Below are positions 27,417 to 36,682 of a stretch of 64,000 nt of DNA, piece by piece (the first letter of the stretch is position 1; every line of letters begins with the position of its first letter). The translations under genes were made by a program, and so were the position numbers. This DNA is from Tenericutes bacterium MO-XQ (lineage in GTDB: Bacteria > Bacillota_I > Bacilli_A > Acholeplasmatales > Acholeplasmataceae), in the NCBI GenBank assembly GCA_002838185.1, contig CP017948.1, positions 806,001 to 870,000 on the forward strand, in the 5' to 3' direction. The notes under the pieces are model-generated. The model worked only from the letters and a program-made list of their open reading frames with translations. It made no database searches and was not told the DNA's origin.

Positions 27417-28706
27417 ATGATTGAAAGATATCGAAGAAAAGAAATGAAGCTTATTTGGAATGATAAGCATAAATTTAATGCCTATTTAAAAGTAGAACTT
27501 GCTGCGAGTTACGCTTGGATGAAGCTTGGTCTTTTTGATGAAGCAACTTATCAGAAGTTATCAAAAGCTACATTTAAAGTAAGTGATATATTAGAGATAG
27601 AAAAAGCAACTAAACATGATGTGATTGCTTTTACACAAGCAGTTAAGAAATCTTTAGATGAAGAAAAGAAATATCTACATTATGGATTAACATCAACAGA
27701 TGTTGTTGATAGTGCTTATGGTGTTTTATTAAAACAAGCAAATAAAATCATAAAAAAAGATATTCTTATGTTTATGGATGTTTTAAAAGAAAAAGCTTAT
27801 TTGTACAAAGATACACCAATTATGGGTAGAACGCATGGTATGCATGCTGAAATCACAAGTTTTGGATTAAAATTTGCTTTATGGTATGAAGATTTTAAAC
27901 GTCTATATCAAGGGTTTATCGAAGCTTCTAAATTAGTTGAAGTTTGTAAGATTAGTGGAGCAGTTGGTAATTATGCTGCTAACACACCAGAACTTGAAAA
28001 AATCGCAAGTAAAAAACTTGGACTTAAAGCATCTAATATTTCAACGCAAACGCTACAAAGAGATCGACATGCAAGATACATTCATCAACTTGCACTAATT
28101 GCTGCAGAAATTGAGAAAATAGCTGTTGAGATTAGACATTTATCAAGAAGTGAAGTTAGAGAAGTTAGTGAATATTTTGATAAAAATCAAAAAGGATCAT
28201 CTGCAATGCCACATAAGAAAAATCCAATCAGCAGTGAAAATGTTTCTGGACTTTCAAGAATCCTTAAAGGACATGTCACAGCAAGTATGGATAACATAGC
28301 TTTATGGCATGAAAGAGATATTTCACATTCATCGGTTGAACGCATCATTTTAGTCGATTCAACTACTTTAGTTGACTATATGCTCAATCGATATAAAGAT
28401 ACATTAGATAAGCTTATTGTTTATCCAGAAAACATGATGAAAAACATCAATTTAACAAATGGAAGTATCCATGCACAACATGTTTTACATCATTTAATTG
28501 ATCAAGGATTAGATAGAGATAAAGCATATGATATCATCCAACAATTGGCATATCAATCCATCGATCATAATCAATCATTTAAATCATTAATCTTGGATGA
28601 TGAGCGCTTAAAAAATTATATTCAAAAAGAAGATATCAACCGCATGTTTGACGTGAAAACTTACCTTAAACACGTGGATGTTATCTTTGATAAAGTTTTT
28701 TCATAA
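27417..28706 (+). CDS. purB: Adenylosuccinate lyase
   Basis: 429 residues, family-typical. HYGLTSTDVVDSAYG, GRTHGMHAEITSFG and the fumarase/ASL signature SSAMPHKKNPISSENVSG are visible. It splits adenylosuccinate into AMP and fumarate, and SAICAR in the purine pathway. AAGGAG ribosome site. Second gene of the purA-purB operon. Confidence 0.96.
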   Translation: MIERYRRKEMKLIWNDKHKFNAYLKVELAASYAWMKLGLFDEATYQKLSKATFKVSDILEIEKATKHDVIAFTQAVKKSLDEEKKYLHYGLTSTDVVDSAYGVLLKQANKIIKKDILMFMDVLKEKAYLYKDTPIMGRTHGMHAEITSFGLKFALWYEDFKRLYQGFIEASKLVEVCKISGAVGNYAANTPELEKIASKKLGLKASNISTQTLQRDRHARYIHQLALIAAEIEKIAVEIRHLSRSEVREVSEYFDKNQKGSSAMPHKKNPISSENVSGLSRILKGHVTASMDNIALWHERDISHSSVERIILVDSTTLVDYMLNRYKDTLDKLIVYPENMMKNINLTNGSIHAQHVLHHLIDQGLDRDKAYDIIQQLAYQSIDHNQSFKSLILDDERLKNYIQKEDINRMFDVKTYLKHVDVIFDKVFS

Positions 28707-28744
28707 AAGTTTAGTTCAAATGATGAAAATATGCTCTATTTTCA

Positions 28745-28773
28745 TTGATAAACCATAGGTTTTATGCTATAAT
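28745..28773 (+). promoter_or_regulatory. Promoter of the thioredoxin-like gene
   Basis: TTGATA at 28745-28750, 17 bases, then TATAAT at 28768-28773 with an extended TGC. Confidence 0.75.
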
Positions 28774-28802
28774 GGTAATAGTCGAATTTAGGAGGACATG
28801 AC

Positions 28803-29369
28803 ATGGCAGACAAATATACAAAAGTACAACCAAAAGTACATCCATTTACAATTTCCGCAATCATAGGCTTTATCGTCATTGTAGTTGCGTTAATTATTGT
28901 TTTACAACCATCAGAAAAACAAGTGATTTATAATCAATATGAATTATATGCTACTAATGATTTTACTGAGGATCATCCATTTACAAAAGTAGAATACAAG
29001 TCAACATTATTTAAAAAAGGTTTAGATAAGATTATTCCAGAAGAAGAATTAGTATTGGTATTTATTGGTGCTCCAAGTTGCACATCTTGTCAAGCACATA
29101 TTGGTGCATTCCAAAAATACTATGAAGAGTTGAATTTCTCTGAGTATGTTGATGAAATCAAATATTATGATCCATCATTAAACCCAACACAATTTGAAAA
29201 TTTTATGGCGGCTTATGAAGGTGTTGAAGGAACTACACCACAACTGATCGTATTCCAAAATGGTGAAATATTATATCAATTTGAAGTGGTAAGTGCTGAA
29301 GACACACAATTATTAAATCGTAGTGTTAGAGATTTCTACGAAGCAGTTATTGATTTATTAGATGCATAA
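28803..29369 (+). CDS. Membrane-anchored thioredoxin-like protein
   Basis: 188 residues. An uncleaved-looking hydrophobic helix at about 15-35 should anchor it with the rest outside. The redox motif CTSC (93-96) follows the strand LVLVFIGAPS, and the cis-proline P146 sits in TTPQLIVFQNG, as in thioredoxin folds. It probably reduces or shuffles disulfides of surface proteins; the partner is unknown. GGAGG ribosome site, own promoter and terminator. Confidence 0.8.
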   Translation: MADKYTKVQPKVHPFTISAIIGFIVIVVALIIVLQPSEKQVIYNQYELYATNDFTEDHPFTKVEYKSTLFKKGLDKIIPEEELVLVFIGAPSCTSCQAHIGAFQKYYEELNFSEYVDEIKYYDPSLNPTQFENFMAAYEGVEGTTPQLIVFQNGEILYQFEVVSAEDTQLLNRSVRDFYEAVIDLLDA

Positions 29370-29370
29370 T

Positions 29371-29392
29371 AAAAAGCACTCATGTGCTTTTT
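29371..29392 (+). terminator. Terminator of the thioredoxin-like gene
   Basis: AAAAAGCAC-TCAT-GTGCTTTTT hairpin with a long T-run. Confidence 0.85.
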
Positions 29393-29412
29393 TTTAACAA
29401 GGATGTGTATGT

Positions 29413-31083
29413 ATGATTGAAATGATTAAAAAGAATATTAAAACAAAAATTAAATCTATCCATGGTATCGAAGACTTAATTGTTGAAGAACCTAAAAGAG
29501 GCGTTGCTGATCTAGCGATCCCACTTTTCAGTTTAGCAAAACTATGGAAGATGAATCCAAAGATGGTTTTTGATAAAATCCAGGAAGATGTTTATGTAGA
29601 ACATGTATCACATGTTGAATTTACCAATGGATTTTTAAACATCTATTTAGAAAGAAAAAACCTATCTAAAACAATCTTAAAGAATATTTTTGAAAAACAA
29701 GAACACTATGGTGATCAAATTTTAGAGAAAAAAGAAACAGTTGTTATGGATTATTCTTCACCAAATATTGCAAAAAGCTTTGGTGTTGGACACTTACGTT
29801 CAACGATGATAGGAAACTCTATCAACCTGATTCATAAAAAACTAGGATATGACACTGTCGCTGTTAATCATCTAGGAGATTGGGGTACCCAGTTCGGTAA
29901 AATGATTGTTGCTTATCAAAAATGGGGCAACAAAGCAGAGTTAGAGAAAAATCCAATTGCAGAAATGCAAAAATTATATGTGAAATTTCACGATGAAGAA
30001 AAAAATGATGATACTTTAGAACAACAAGCTCGTGATGTATTTAAAGCTCTTGAAGAAGGCGATGAAACATACACAAAACTTTGGCAGTGGTTTAAAGAAG
30101 AATCGTTAAAAGAGTTTATGGATATGTATGAACTTTTAAATGTGTCATTTGATTCATTTGCTGGCGAGTCATTTTACAATGATAAAATGCAAGATGCTGT
30201 AAAAGAACTGGAATCAAAAGATCTACTTAAAATTGATGATGGTGCAACCATCGTTGATTTAGGAGAAGACATGCCACCAGCGCTAGTGAAAAGAACTGAT
30301 GGAGCGACTTTATATATCACTAGAGATTTAGCTGCTATTTTATATCGTCATCGTCATTATGGAGCTAACAAGCTTTTATATGTTGTTGGTAATGAACAAC
30401 AACTCCACTTTAGACAACTTAAAAAACTTACAGACCTTATGGGTTATGATTTTGATATCGAGCACATTAATTTTGGGTTAGTTCTTATTGATGGTAAGAA
30501 AATGTCAACACGTGGTGGTAAGTTTAAACGACTAGAAGAAGTTATTAAACAAGCAATTGAACTTGCAAAAGAAGCTATAATGAGTAAAAACCCTAATTTA
30601 AAAAATCAAGACGAAGTCGCGAAGAATGTTGCGATTGGTGCAATCATCTACAATGACTTAAAAAATGAAAGACATTTAGATGTAGATTTTAATTTAGAAA
30701 ACATGCTTAAATTTGAAGGACAAACTGGACCATATCTTCAATACAGTAGTGTTCGTATTGAATCTATTTTAAAAGGATATGACATTGAAATAGAAAAACT
30801 TGATGCATCTGTCTATGAACAAGTTCATTATTTCGAGATTATTAAACAACTTGCACAATTTCCAAATGTGTTGCATCGTGCAAGAGATACATATGCGCCA
30901 AGTGTAATTTCTAAATATATTATGAGTCTTGCCCAAAGCTTTAATAGTTTTTATGGTAAAGAAAGAATTGCTGTTGAAGATCAAAGCGTCTTACAAGCAA
31001 ATTTAGTGTTCGCAAGATCGATTCAAATCGTCCTTAATGAAGGTCTAAGATTATTAGGCATTAAGGCATTAAAAGAAATGTAA
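29413..31083 (+). CDS. argS: Arginyl-tRNA synthetase
   Basis: 556 residues, class I. The N-terminal Add-1 domain is followed by the HIGH equivalent GVGHLRST, preceded by MDYSSPNIAKSF, and the KMSK equivalent KMSTRGG. ALVKRTDGATLYITRDLAAILYRH and the DALR anticodon domain (FEGQTGPYLQYSSVR) complete it. It charges tRNA-Arg. AAGGA ribosome site. The tRNA-Leu gene follows. Confidence 0.95.
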   Translation: MIEMIKKNIKTKIKSIHGIEDLIVEEPKRGVADLAIPLFSLAKLWKMNPKMVFDKIQEDVYVEHVSHVEFTNGFLNIYLERKNLSKTILKNIFEKQEHYGDQILEKKETVVMDYSSPNIAKSFGVGHLRSTMIGNSINLIHKKLGYDTVAVNHLGDWGTQFGKMIVAYQKWGNKAELEKNPIAEMQKLYVKFHDEEKNDDTLEQQARDVFKALEEGDETYTKLWQWFKEESLKEFMDMYELLNVSFDSFAGESFYNDKMQDAVKELESKDLLKIDDGATIVDLGEDMPPALVKRTDGATLYITRDLAAILYRHRHYGANKLLYVVGNEQQLHFRQLKKLTDLMGYDFDIEHINFGLVLIDGKKMSTRGGKFKRLEEVIKQAIELAKEAIMSKNPNLKNQDEVAKNVAIGAIIYNDLKNERHLDVDFNLENMLKFEGQTGPYLQYSSVRIESILKGYDIEIEKLDASVYEQVHYFEIIKQLAQFPNVLHRARDTYAPSVISKYIMSLAQSFNSFYGKERIAVEDQSVLQANLVFARSIQIVLNEGLRLLGIKALKEM

Positions 31084-31089
31084 AAAGTA

Positions 31090-31118
31090 TTGAAAATATA
31101 AAAATAAAATGTTATCAT
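31090..31118 (+). promoter_or_regulatory. Promoter of tRNA-Leu
   Basis: TTGAAA at 31090-31095, 17 bases, then TATCAT at 31113-31118 with an extended TGT. A 9-bp hairpin AAGTTTGCT/AGCAAACTT (31119-31142) lies at the expected transcript start. Confidence 0.6.
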
Positions 31119-31148
31119 AAGTTTGCTGTATTTAGCAAACTTAATAAC

Positions 31149-31236
31149 CCCCGCGTGATGAAATTGGTAGACGTGCCAGACTCAAAATCTGGTGGATGAA
31201 TAATCCGTGCTGGTTCGAGCCCGGCCGCGGGGACCA
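31149..31236 (+). tRNA. tRNA-Leu (anticodon CAA)
   Basis: The acceptor stem CCCCGCG pairs with CGCGGGG, followed by A and an encoded CCA. The anticodon stem CCAGA/TCTGG holds loop CTCAAAA, giving anticodon CAA for UUG codons. The long variable arm (class II) and TTCGAGC T-loop confirm leucine. Confidence 0.96.
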
Positions 31237-31251
31237 CACATATTAATGATG

Positions 31252-31277
31252 GATGCTCTTATGAGTGTCTTTTTTTT
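31252..31277 (+). terminator. Terminator of tRNA-Leu
   Basis: GATGCTC-TTAT-GAGTGTC stem (two G-T pairs) followed by eight T. Confidence 0.75.
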
Positions 31278-31281
31278 AAGT

Positions 31282-31324
31282 TTGGTTGACGTGCCAGACT
31301 CAAAATCCAGTGGATGTATTATTC
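31282..31324 (+). pseudogene. Decayed partial tRNA-Leu copy
   Basis: 43 bases match the D-arm, anticodon arm and variable-arm part of the tRNA-Leu gene 118 bases upstream at about 37 of 43 positions. Two changes break the anticodon stem (TCTGG became TCCAG), and the acceptor and T arms are absent, so it cannot make a tRNA. Confidence 0.75.
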
Positions 31325-31372
31325 TTAATTATTTTTTTAAAAAAAGTGAAAAAATTATGAACTGATGAGCAT

Positions 31373-31396
31373 AAAAAAAAGCATCCGCAGATGCTT
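31373..31396 (-). terminator. Terminator of fabV operon
   Basis: Minus strand: GCATC/GATGC stem (31381-31385 with 31390-31394) with flanking A/T extending it, then eight T. Confidence 0.85.
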
Positions 31397-32605
31397 TTAG
31401 TAATCATAATCTTCAGTTTTATATGTTTTTAACAAGGCTTCAATGTCAACATCTTGCTCTTCATCGACACCATCAACTTCAAAACCATTGATATTATAAA
31501 ACTCTTTGATAAAAGATTTAGTCCCTTTAAGATTAAATATCTGATCACCAGTAATTGTATCCATGAAGCGTTTAACTTCCTCTTGAACTTTAGGATCTAA
31601 CTCTTTATGATCAAGTCTAATTCTATTTTCTTCATCGACTAACCTTAGGTTTCCATAAACCATATCTTTAAATAGACGATGTTTATGTTCTAACGTAGTT
31701 TCATGTAGTTTATGTGCCTTCATGATATCAAATAGACAAGAGACATAAATTGGCATTTTAGGAATAAATACACTAGCTTTAGATACGATAGCTTTACTAG
31801 ATGATACTAAAGCTTCACCATCATATTTTTCCTTGAGTCTTTCATTTAAAAGTAGTGCTTTTTCTTCTAAATCCTTTTTCGCAAAACCGAGTGTACCGTG
31901 ACGATATATTTGATCAGTATTTGGTCCACCAATATAAGTATAAGATATGGTTTTAAAGTTTTTAGCTAAAGCATCATTTTGATCGAAAAAATCAATCCAA
32001 TCGTACCAATCACTACCACCCATGACGAAAACGGTATCTTTGATGTCTTGTTCAGAAGCTTCATCTAAACTTAGATCAAGTACCTCCATGGATTTTAAAT
32101 CAATGGTTTGACCTAAAGCTTTTTGCCCAACAGGTTTAATTTGAGATTTAACAATGTCTCCTGTTTCAGGGTTTGGTCTAGCACCAGATGCAAGTGAATA
32201 AATGATTAAATCAAGTTTTCCAAAAGTCTCTTTGACATAAGTTAATACTTTTTGTTTTAGCTCATCACCAAATGCATTACCATTAAAATCTTTATGAATA
32301 CGTCCAGTTTCTTTAGCATAATGTTCAAAAAAGATATTGTTCCAATAACCAGCAGTACCAGTTTTATTACCTTTAGGCTCATTTTCAAAAGATACATTTA
32401 CCGTATTTGAACCACCTTTGAAAGCTAAGCTTAATCTTGAAGCGAGCCCATAACCTGATGAACCACCTATAATTAAAACATTACGAGGCCCTTGATAAGG
32501 TTCAAAAGTTTTCACTTCATTTACATAGGTTTCCATCATTTTTTTGATACCAATTGGATGTGAGTTTGTAAAAAAGTTACTTCGAATTGAGGGTTTAATA
32601 ATCAT
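31397..32605 (-). CDS. fabV: FabV-type trans-2-enoyl-ACP/CoA reductase
   Basis: 402 residues from the ATG at 32605 (MIIKPSIRSNFF), which has AAGGTGG 5 bases upstream; the GTG nine bases earlier overlaps that site. NAD-binding NVLIIGGSSGYGLASRLSLAF, the IYSLASGARP stretch and the long FabV active site Y...Y-x8-K (SYTYIGGPNTDQIYRHGTLGFAK) are visible. It reduces the enoyl intermediate in fatty-acid synthesis, in place of FabI. FabV enzymes are known to be insensitive to triclosan. It follows a two-helix membrane protein gene by 14 bases. Confidence 0.93.
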   Translation of the reverse strand: MIIKPSIRSNFFTNSHPIGIKKMMETYVNEVKTFEPYQGPRNVLIIGGSSGYGLASRLSLAFKGGSNTVNVSFENEPKGNKTGTAGYWNNIFFEHYAKETGRIHKDFNGNAFGDELKQKVLTYVKETFGKLDLIIYSLASGARPNPETGDIVKSQIKPVGQKALGQTIDLKSMEVLDLSLDEASEQDIKDTVFVMGGSDWYDWIDFFDQNDALAKNFKTISYTYIGGPNTDQIYRHGTLGFAKKDLEEKALLLNERLKEKYDGEALVSSSKAIVSKASVFIPKMPIYVSCLFDIMKAHKLHETTLEHKHRLFKDMVYGNLRLVDEENRIRLDHKELDPKVQEEVKRFMDTITGDQIFNLKGTKSFIKEFYNINGFEVDGVDEEQDVDIEALLKTYKTEDYDY

Positions 32606-32619
32606 GTTTTCCACCTTCT

Positions 32620-33213
32620 TTATAAATTTTCATCTTCTTGTTTTTCTATATATCTAAAACTAATTTCAGAGTCCAAATATCTTTGAAATCTTTTTCTTCT
32701 TTGTCTAACTTCATAGCTATCAAAGAAGAATAATGAGAATGATTCCCATAATAGAAACCAACCACCAATAAAGAATCCTTCTCTAAGAATATTAAAGGTG
32801 AGAGAATCTTCATAAAATGAGACCATGATATATGCAAGTGTAATAAATGTAAACGATAATGTAATATACGTTAAGATCTTTCTGTTATTTAAACTTAACT
32901 GCTTATTAATAAAATGGATAATCATTTTAAAGTTATTATGGATTGCTGTTTTACTAGATGCTTCTAGTTTTTCATCTTTTTCTTCCAAAGGAATGGCAAA
33001 AGACAACTTGACATGTTGTTTCATTGGGATGTCGTATGCTGCTGTTTCAATAAAATCCAATAATTCTGAATCTAAGTCTTTTTTTCTTGTTGGAGATGCA
33101 TCCCAACCATTAAAAAGCTCGTGATATGTTTCTAAGGAAACTTCAACGACATAGGTTTTATCAGTATCATCATACTTATAAATTTGATTTAAATAACTTT
33201 TCTTTTTTGCCAT
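32620..33213 (-). CDS. Two-helix membrane protein upstream of fabV, unknown
   Basis: 197 residues. A hydrophilic N-terminal ~110 residues precedes two hydrophobic helices (about 112-132 and 144-163), then a basic stretch RQRRKRFQRYLDSEISFRY. I recognise no family. The N-terminal segment (DKTYVVEVSLETYHELFNGW, KLSFAIPLEE) looks like an alpha/beta domain. It shares a transcript with fabV, which hints at membrane or lipid function, by context only. Confidence 0.65.
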   Translation of the reverse strand: MAKKKSYLNQIYKYDDTDKTYVVEVSLETYHELFNGWDASPTRKKDLDSELLDFIETAAYDIPMKQHVKLSFAIPLEEKDEKLEASSKTAIHNNFKMIIHFINKQLSLNNRKILTYITLSFTFITLAYIMVSFYEDSLTFNILREGFFIGGWFLLWESFSLFFFDSYEVRQRRKRFQRYLDSEISFRYIEKQEDENL

Positions 33214-33312
33214 AACTATCTAACTCCTATTTTTAATTATACACGATATCCATATAAAAATCTCTGATTTAGAATATATAAGAACTATTTTTTGCTGCCT
33301 TTTAAAAATCTA

Positions 33313-33321
33313 TGTTAAAAT
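33313..33321 (+). promoter_or_regulatory. Extended -10 promoter of the PTS IIC-like gene
   Basis: TATGTTAAAAT ends 22 bases before the start codon. Confidence 0.55.
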
Positions 33322-33343
33322 AATTTTTGAAAGAAGGGATGAC

Positions 33344-34369
33344 ATGAAATTGAAACAATTTATCATGACAACACTCAATGGGATGGTTTATGGTTTATTC
33401 GCAACTTTAATCATTGGGGTGATTGTTCAACAGTTTGGTGCTTTACTCGGATTAGAAGTTATTGAAGTCAATTTAGCAAATACACTTAAATCAATAATGG
33501 GTGTAGGGATCGGTGTGGGAATTGCTTTAAGTCTTGAGATGAAGGGTTTAAAAATGGTAGTAGCTTCCATTATGGGTGGTATCGCAACTAGTTTTAAACT
33601 TCAGTTTGGTGTGGGTTTAGTATTAGCTACAAATAATGATCCAGTAACAACTTATTTAGTCGTTGTACTTGGCATTCTATTTTTAAATAAAGTATTAATT
33701 AAAAGAACACCTATAGATATTTTATTAGTACCTTTATTAGGTTCAGCAGTTGCATTCTTATTAACACTCGGATTAAGTGCACCTATTGGATGGGGACTTG
33801 GTGTCATTTCTGATGGTATTGATCAAGCAACACTCATCGCTCCATTTCCAATGACAATTATTATTGCAGTTGTTATGGGGATGTTACTTACAGCACCAAT
33901 CTCAAGTGCAGCAATCGCAATTGCGATTAACCTTGATGGTATTGCTGGTGGTGCTGCTTTAGTTGGAACTACAGTTCAAATGATTGGTTTTGCTGTACAA
34001 TCAAGAAAAGATAATAACATTGGTATGGTCTTATCAATTGCTTTTGGAACTTCAATGTTGCAGTTTAAAAATATCTTAAGAAAACCTATGATATGGCTAC
34101 CTACGATTATCGCATCTGCAATCTTGTCACCAATCATTGTTTTATCATTAAGTACTGAAACGACTCGATTTGGAGCTGGTATGGGTTCATCTGGTCTTGT
34201 TGGACAACTCCAAACCCTATATGAAATGAATTATAGTTTAAATGGTTGGTTGTCTGTTATTTTAGCGATTGGATTAGCTGCTGTCCTTGTCTTTATCATT
34301 GATATGTTATTTAGAAGATTTAATTTAATCGTTGATGGTGATTTAAAAGTTGGCAATGATATCAATTAA
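33344..34369 (+). CDS. PTS_EIIC_2-type membrane transporter
   Basis: 341 residues, about ten hydrophobic segments with Gly-rich turns (GVGIGVGIALSLEMKGLKM; APISSAAIAIAINLDGIAGGAALVGTTVQMIGFAVQS). This matches the small PTS-IIC-like family of Firmicutes, usually annotated 'PTS sugar transporter subunit IIC'. No IIA or IIB partner is nearby and its substrate is not known. GAAGGG ribosome site. Confidence 0.8.
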   Translation: MKLKQFIMTTLNGMVYGLFATLIIGVIVQQFGALLGLEVIEVNLANTLKSIMGVGIGVGIALSLEMKGLKMVVASIMGGIATSFKLQFGVGLVLATNNDPVTTYLVVVLGILFLNKVLIKRTPIDILLVPLLGSAVAFLLTLGLSAPIGWGLGVISDGIDQATLIAPFPMTIIIAVVMGMLLTAPISSAAIAIAINLDGIAGGAALVGTTVQMIGFAVQSRKDNNIGMVLSIAFGTSMLQFKNILRKPMIWLPTIIASAILSPIIVLSLSTETTRFGAGMGSSGLVGQLQTLYEMNYSLNGWLSVILAIGLAAVLVFIIDMLFRRFNLIVDGDLKVGNDIN

Positions 34370-34447
34370 TTCTTAAAATTTCCTTAATTTTATGATTTTT
34401 GTGATAAAATATATATAAATTATGATTATAAGAAAGTGGTGAAGTCT

Positions 34448-35146
34448 ATGAACAAAAGAGTATACAACTCAACGTTTGGGAAAATTGTTCGTACGTTAGG
34501 GTTTTTACTTGTCTTAGTATCTTCTGTATATATTTCAACGTATCTATTACTTCAAAATACAACCCTACCATTTGTAGGCACTTTACTTCCTTATGCTGAA
34601 ATAGCAGAAGATGTAATTAATTCCTTACCACAAATGATTAGTGAATATGTTGGATTAGCGTTAGTCGTTGGTTTATTAATGATTACTTGGGCAATTAGAA
34701 AAGGGATTATATTAAGAGTATTAATTACAGTATTATTATTATTTGGATATTTTGAAAGTGCAATTAATAATTCATCAGCATTAGCTGCAATTACATTAGC
34801 ACAACCAAGTTGGATGGGATCTATCTTAAATTTAGTTGAACCGTTCTTCAATCAATTGGTTGCGATGAGCGAATATGTCGCTCCAGGAGCAATGCTTTTA
34901 GCACCAATGTTTTTATGGGGATTATTTGCAAATAAAAAACCTGGTAGATTTTCAGTGTTTATGCTTAGATTAGGATCAATTACGTTATTCCTAGCAATCT
35001 TAATGCTAGTCGTTGGTGATTTATTCTTATCATCATTAGCAGCTGAAAACTGGTATTTAACTTTAAGAACAATTTTCTATTTATTAACGTATTTGTTCTT
35101 CTTAGTTGGTGGCGTATTTGGCGTCATTGGTTTTTCAAGAAAATAG
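34448..35146 (+). CDS. Polytopic membrane protein, unknown function
   Basis: 232 residues from the ATG at 34448, which has GGTGA 5 bases upstream; a GTG at 34436 would precede that site. Six hydrophobic segments, few charged residues, no recognised motif. It has TGTGATAAAAT as a possible promoter and its own terminator, so it is probably monocistronic. Confidence 0.65.
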   Translation: MNKRVYNSTFGKIVRTLGFLLVLVSSVYISTYLLLQNTTLPFVGTLLPYAEIAEDVINSLPQMISEYVGLALVVGLLMITWAIRKGIILRVLITVLLLFGYFESAINNSSALAAITLAQPSWMGSILNLVEPFFNQLVAMSEYVAPGAMLLAPMFLWGLFANKKPGRFSVFMLRLGSITLFLAILMLVVGDLFLSSLAAENWYLTLRTIFYLLTYLFFLVGGVFGVIGFSRK

Positions 35147-35151
35147 AGAAC

Positions 35152-35184
35152 AAAAAAGCATTTCAAAACGAAATGCTTTTTTTT
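35152..35184. terminator. Bidirectional terminator before cls
   Basis: AAAAAAGCATTTC-AAAAC-GAAATGCTTTTTT: long perfect stem between convergent genes. Confidence 0.9.
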
Positions 35185-35197
35185 ATGTCTTAATTGA

Positions 35198-36682
35198 TTA
35201 TAAAATTGAAGAAAAGCCTTTAAGTATAACTTGTAAGAATCGATATATGATATTTGGATGCTTTAAGTTTTTAATATTTTTTGATGATTTAATAAGGTCT
35301 TTAAAATGTTTTTTCATATCCTTGATAACTGGATCATTTTTTAAATAAACACTGTTTTCAAAATGCAGGTATAAACTTCGGTAATCGAGATTAACTGTAC
35401 CGATTAAAGCTTCATTTTGATCAACGACCATCATTTTTGAATGGATGAATCCAGGTTTATATTTATATATATTAATGCCTGCTTGAGACAGTTCTTTTGC
35501 ATATAATTCAGAGACCATATAAACTATTCGTTTATCTGGAATGTATGGAATAATAATATTAACCTTAACACCAGAGGATACCGCAAACTTTAATGCTGAA
35601 GTAAACTCATAGTCTAATATTAAATAAGGAGATGCAATGTCTATTGAAGTTGTAGCATTATGAATGAGTTGCATATAAATGTTCTTAGTTGTGTACTCTT
35701 TATCAAGAGGTGCATCAAAAAATGGAATGATAATACTTTGTGATGTGAAATTAGGCACATATTTCGGTTTATAATCGATTTGTTTTTGATCTTTGGTATG
35801 AAACCTTAGCAAATCCATAAAACCTAAATAGAGGCCATGAACAGCTTCACCTTCTAATTTAATGCCTGCATCTTGCCAATGACCAAATGGATGAATCAAG
35901 TTGATGTATTCATCCCCAATATTAATACCACCCGTATAACCTATTTTGCCATCAATTACAACTATTTTTCTATGGTTTCTATAATTCATCTGAAAATTCA
36001 AATGAGGCTTCATGGGATTAAAGTTATACGCTTCTATCCCATAAGTTTCTAATGTTTTTGTATATTGGTAAGGTAGACCAGAAGAACCATAATCGTCATA
36101 AATTAAAATAACTTTTATTCCTTCACTTGCCTTATTTTTTAAGATTTCGAGTATATCATCCCATAACTTACCTTTATTAATGATAAAAAACTGCATGTAA
36201 ATGTATGTTTTAGCATTAAGTAGTTCTTTTTTCATATCATCAAACACAGCTTCTCCACTATCAAAGAAAGTGGATTTGGTGTTTTGATAGGCTTGCCATC
36301 CTATTTTAGCTAAATAATTGGATATTTTGTCGTGGTCAATGTCTTTATTTCTTTGGACAAATGCCATGCGGTCGAGTTCAATCATATCATAGAGTTGTAT
36401 TCTTTTTTTGGATATATTTGTATTTTTATAAAATAAGTAGAATAAACCACCAAAAAGCGGAAATATCATAATTGGAATAATCCAAGAGAGTTTATAAACT
36501 GGGTTTTCTTCTTTATAAATCAAGTATGCAACAATAATGATGGTGATGATATATGAAGCAGTATGTACATATTGATATCTCGCTAAGAAGTTAACCGTCA
36601 CAAAAAAGAACGCAATTTGCGCTAAAAGTAAGAGTAAGATAAAGGTTGTACGACTTAATATAAGACTTAATAAACGTTTCAT
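35198..36682 (-). CDS. cls: Cardiolipin synthase (phospholipase D family)
   Basis: 494 residues. Two N-terminal membrane helices (about 13-31 and 36-55) are followed by the PLDNc-type tail segment NPVYKLSWIIPIMIFPLFGG. Both HKD motifs are present: HRKIVVIDGKIGYTGGINIGDEY and HSKMMVVDQNEALIGTVNLDYRS. It condenses phosphatidylglycerol to cardiolipin at the membrane. The ATG follows the yaaA stop codon directly, with AAGGAG inside the end of yaaA, so the two are coupled. Confidence 0.94.
   Translation of the reverse strand: MKRLLSLILSRTTFILLLLLAQIAFFFVTVNFLARYQYVHTASYIITIIIVAYLIYKEENPVYKLSWIIPIMIFPLFGGLFYLFYKNTNISKKRIQLYDMIELDRMAFVQRNKDIDHDKISNYLAKIGWQAYQNTKSTFFDSGEAVFDDMKKELLNAKTYIYMQFFIINKGKLWDDILEILKNKASEGIKVILIYDDYGSSGLPYQYTKTLETYGIEAYNFNPMKPHLNFQMNYRNHRKIVVIDGKIGYTGGINIGDEYINLIHPFGHWQDAGIKLEGEAVHGLYLGFMDLLRFHTKDQKQIDYKPKYVPNFTSQSIIIPFFDAPLDKEYTTKNIYMQLIHNATTSIDIASPYLILDYEFTSALKFAVSSGVKVNIIIPYIPDKRIVYMVSELYAKELSQAGINIYKYKPGFIHSKMMVVDQNEALIGTVNLDYRSLYLHFENSVYLKNDPVIKDMKKHFKDLIKSSKNIKNLKHPNIIYRFLQVILKGFSSIL

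Noticed and set aside
31282..31324. Second functional tRNA-Leu or an integrase attachment site
   Set aside because: Anticodon stem is broken and acceptor and T arms are missing. The copied part is the middle of the tRNA, not the 3' end that integrases use, and no integrase is near.
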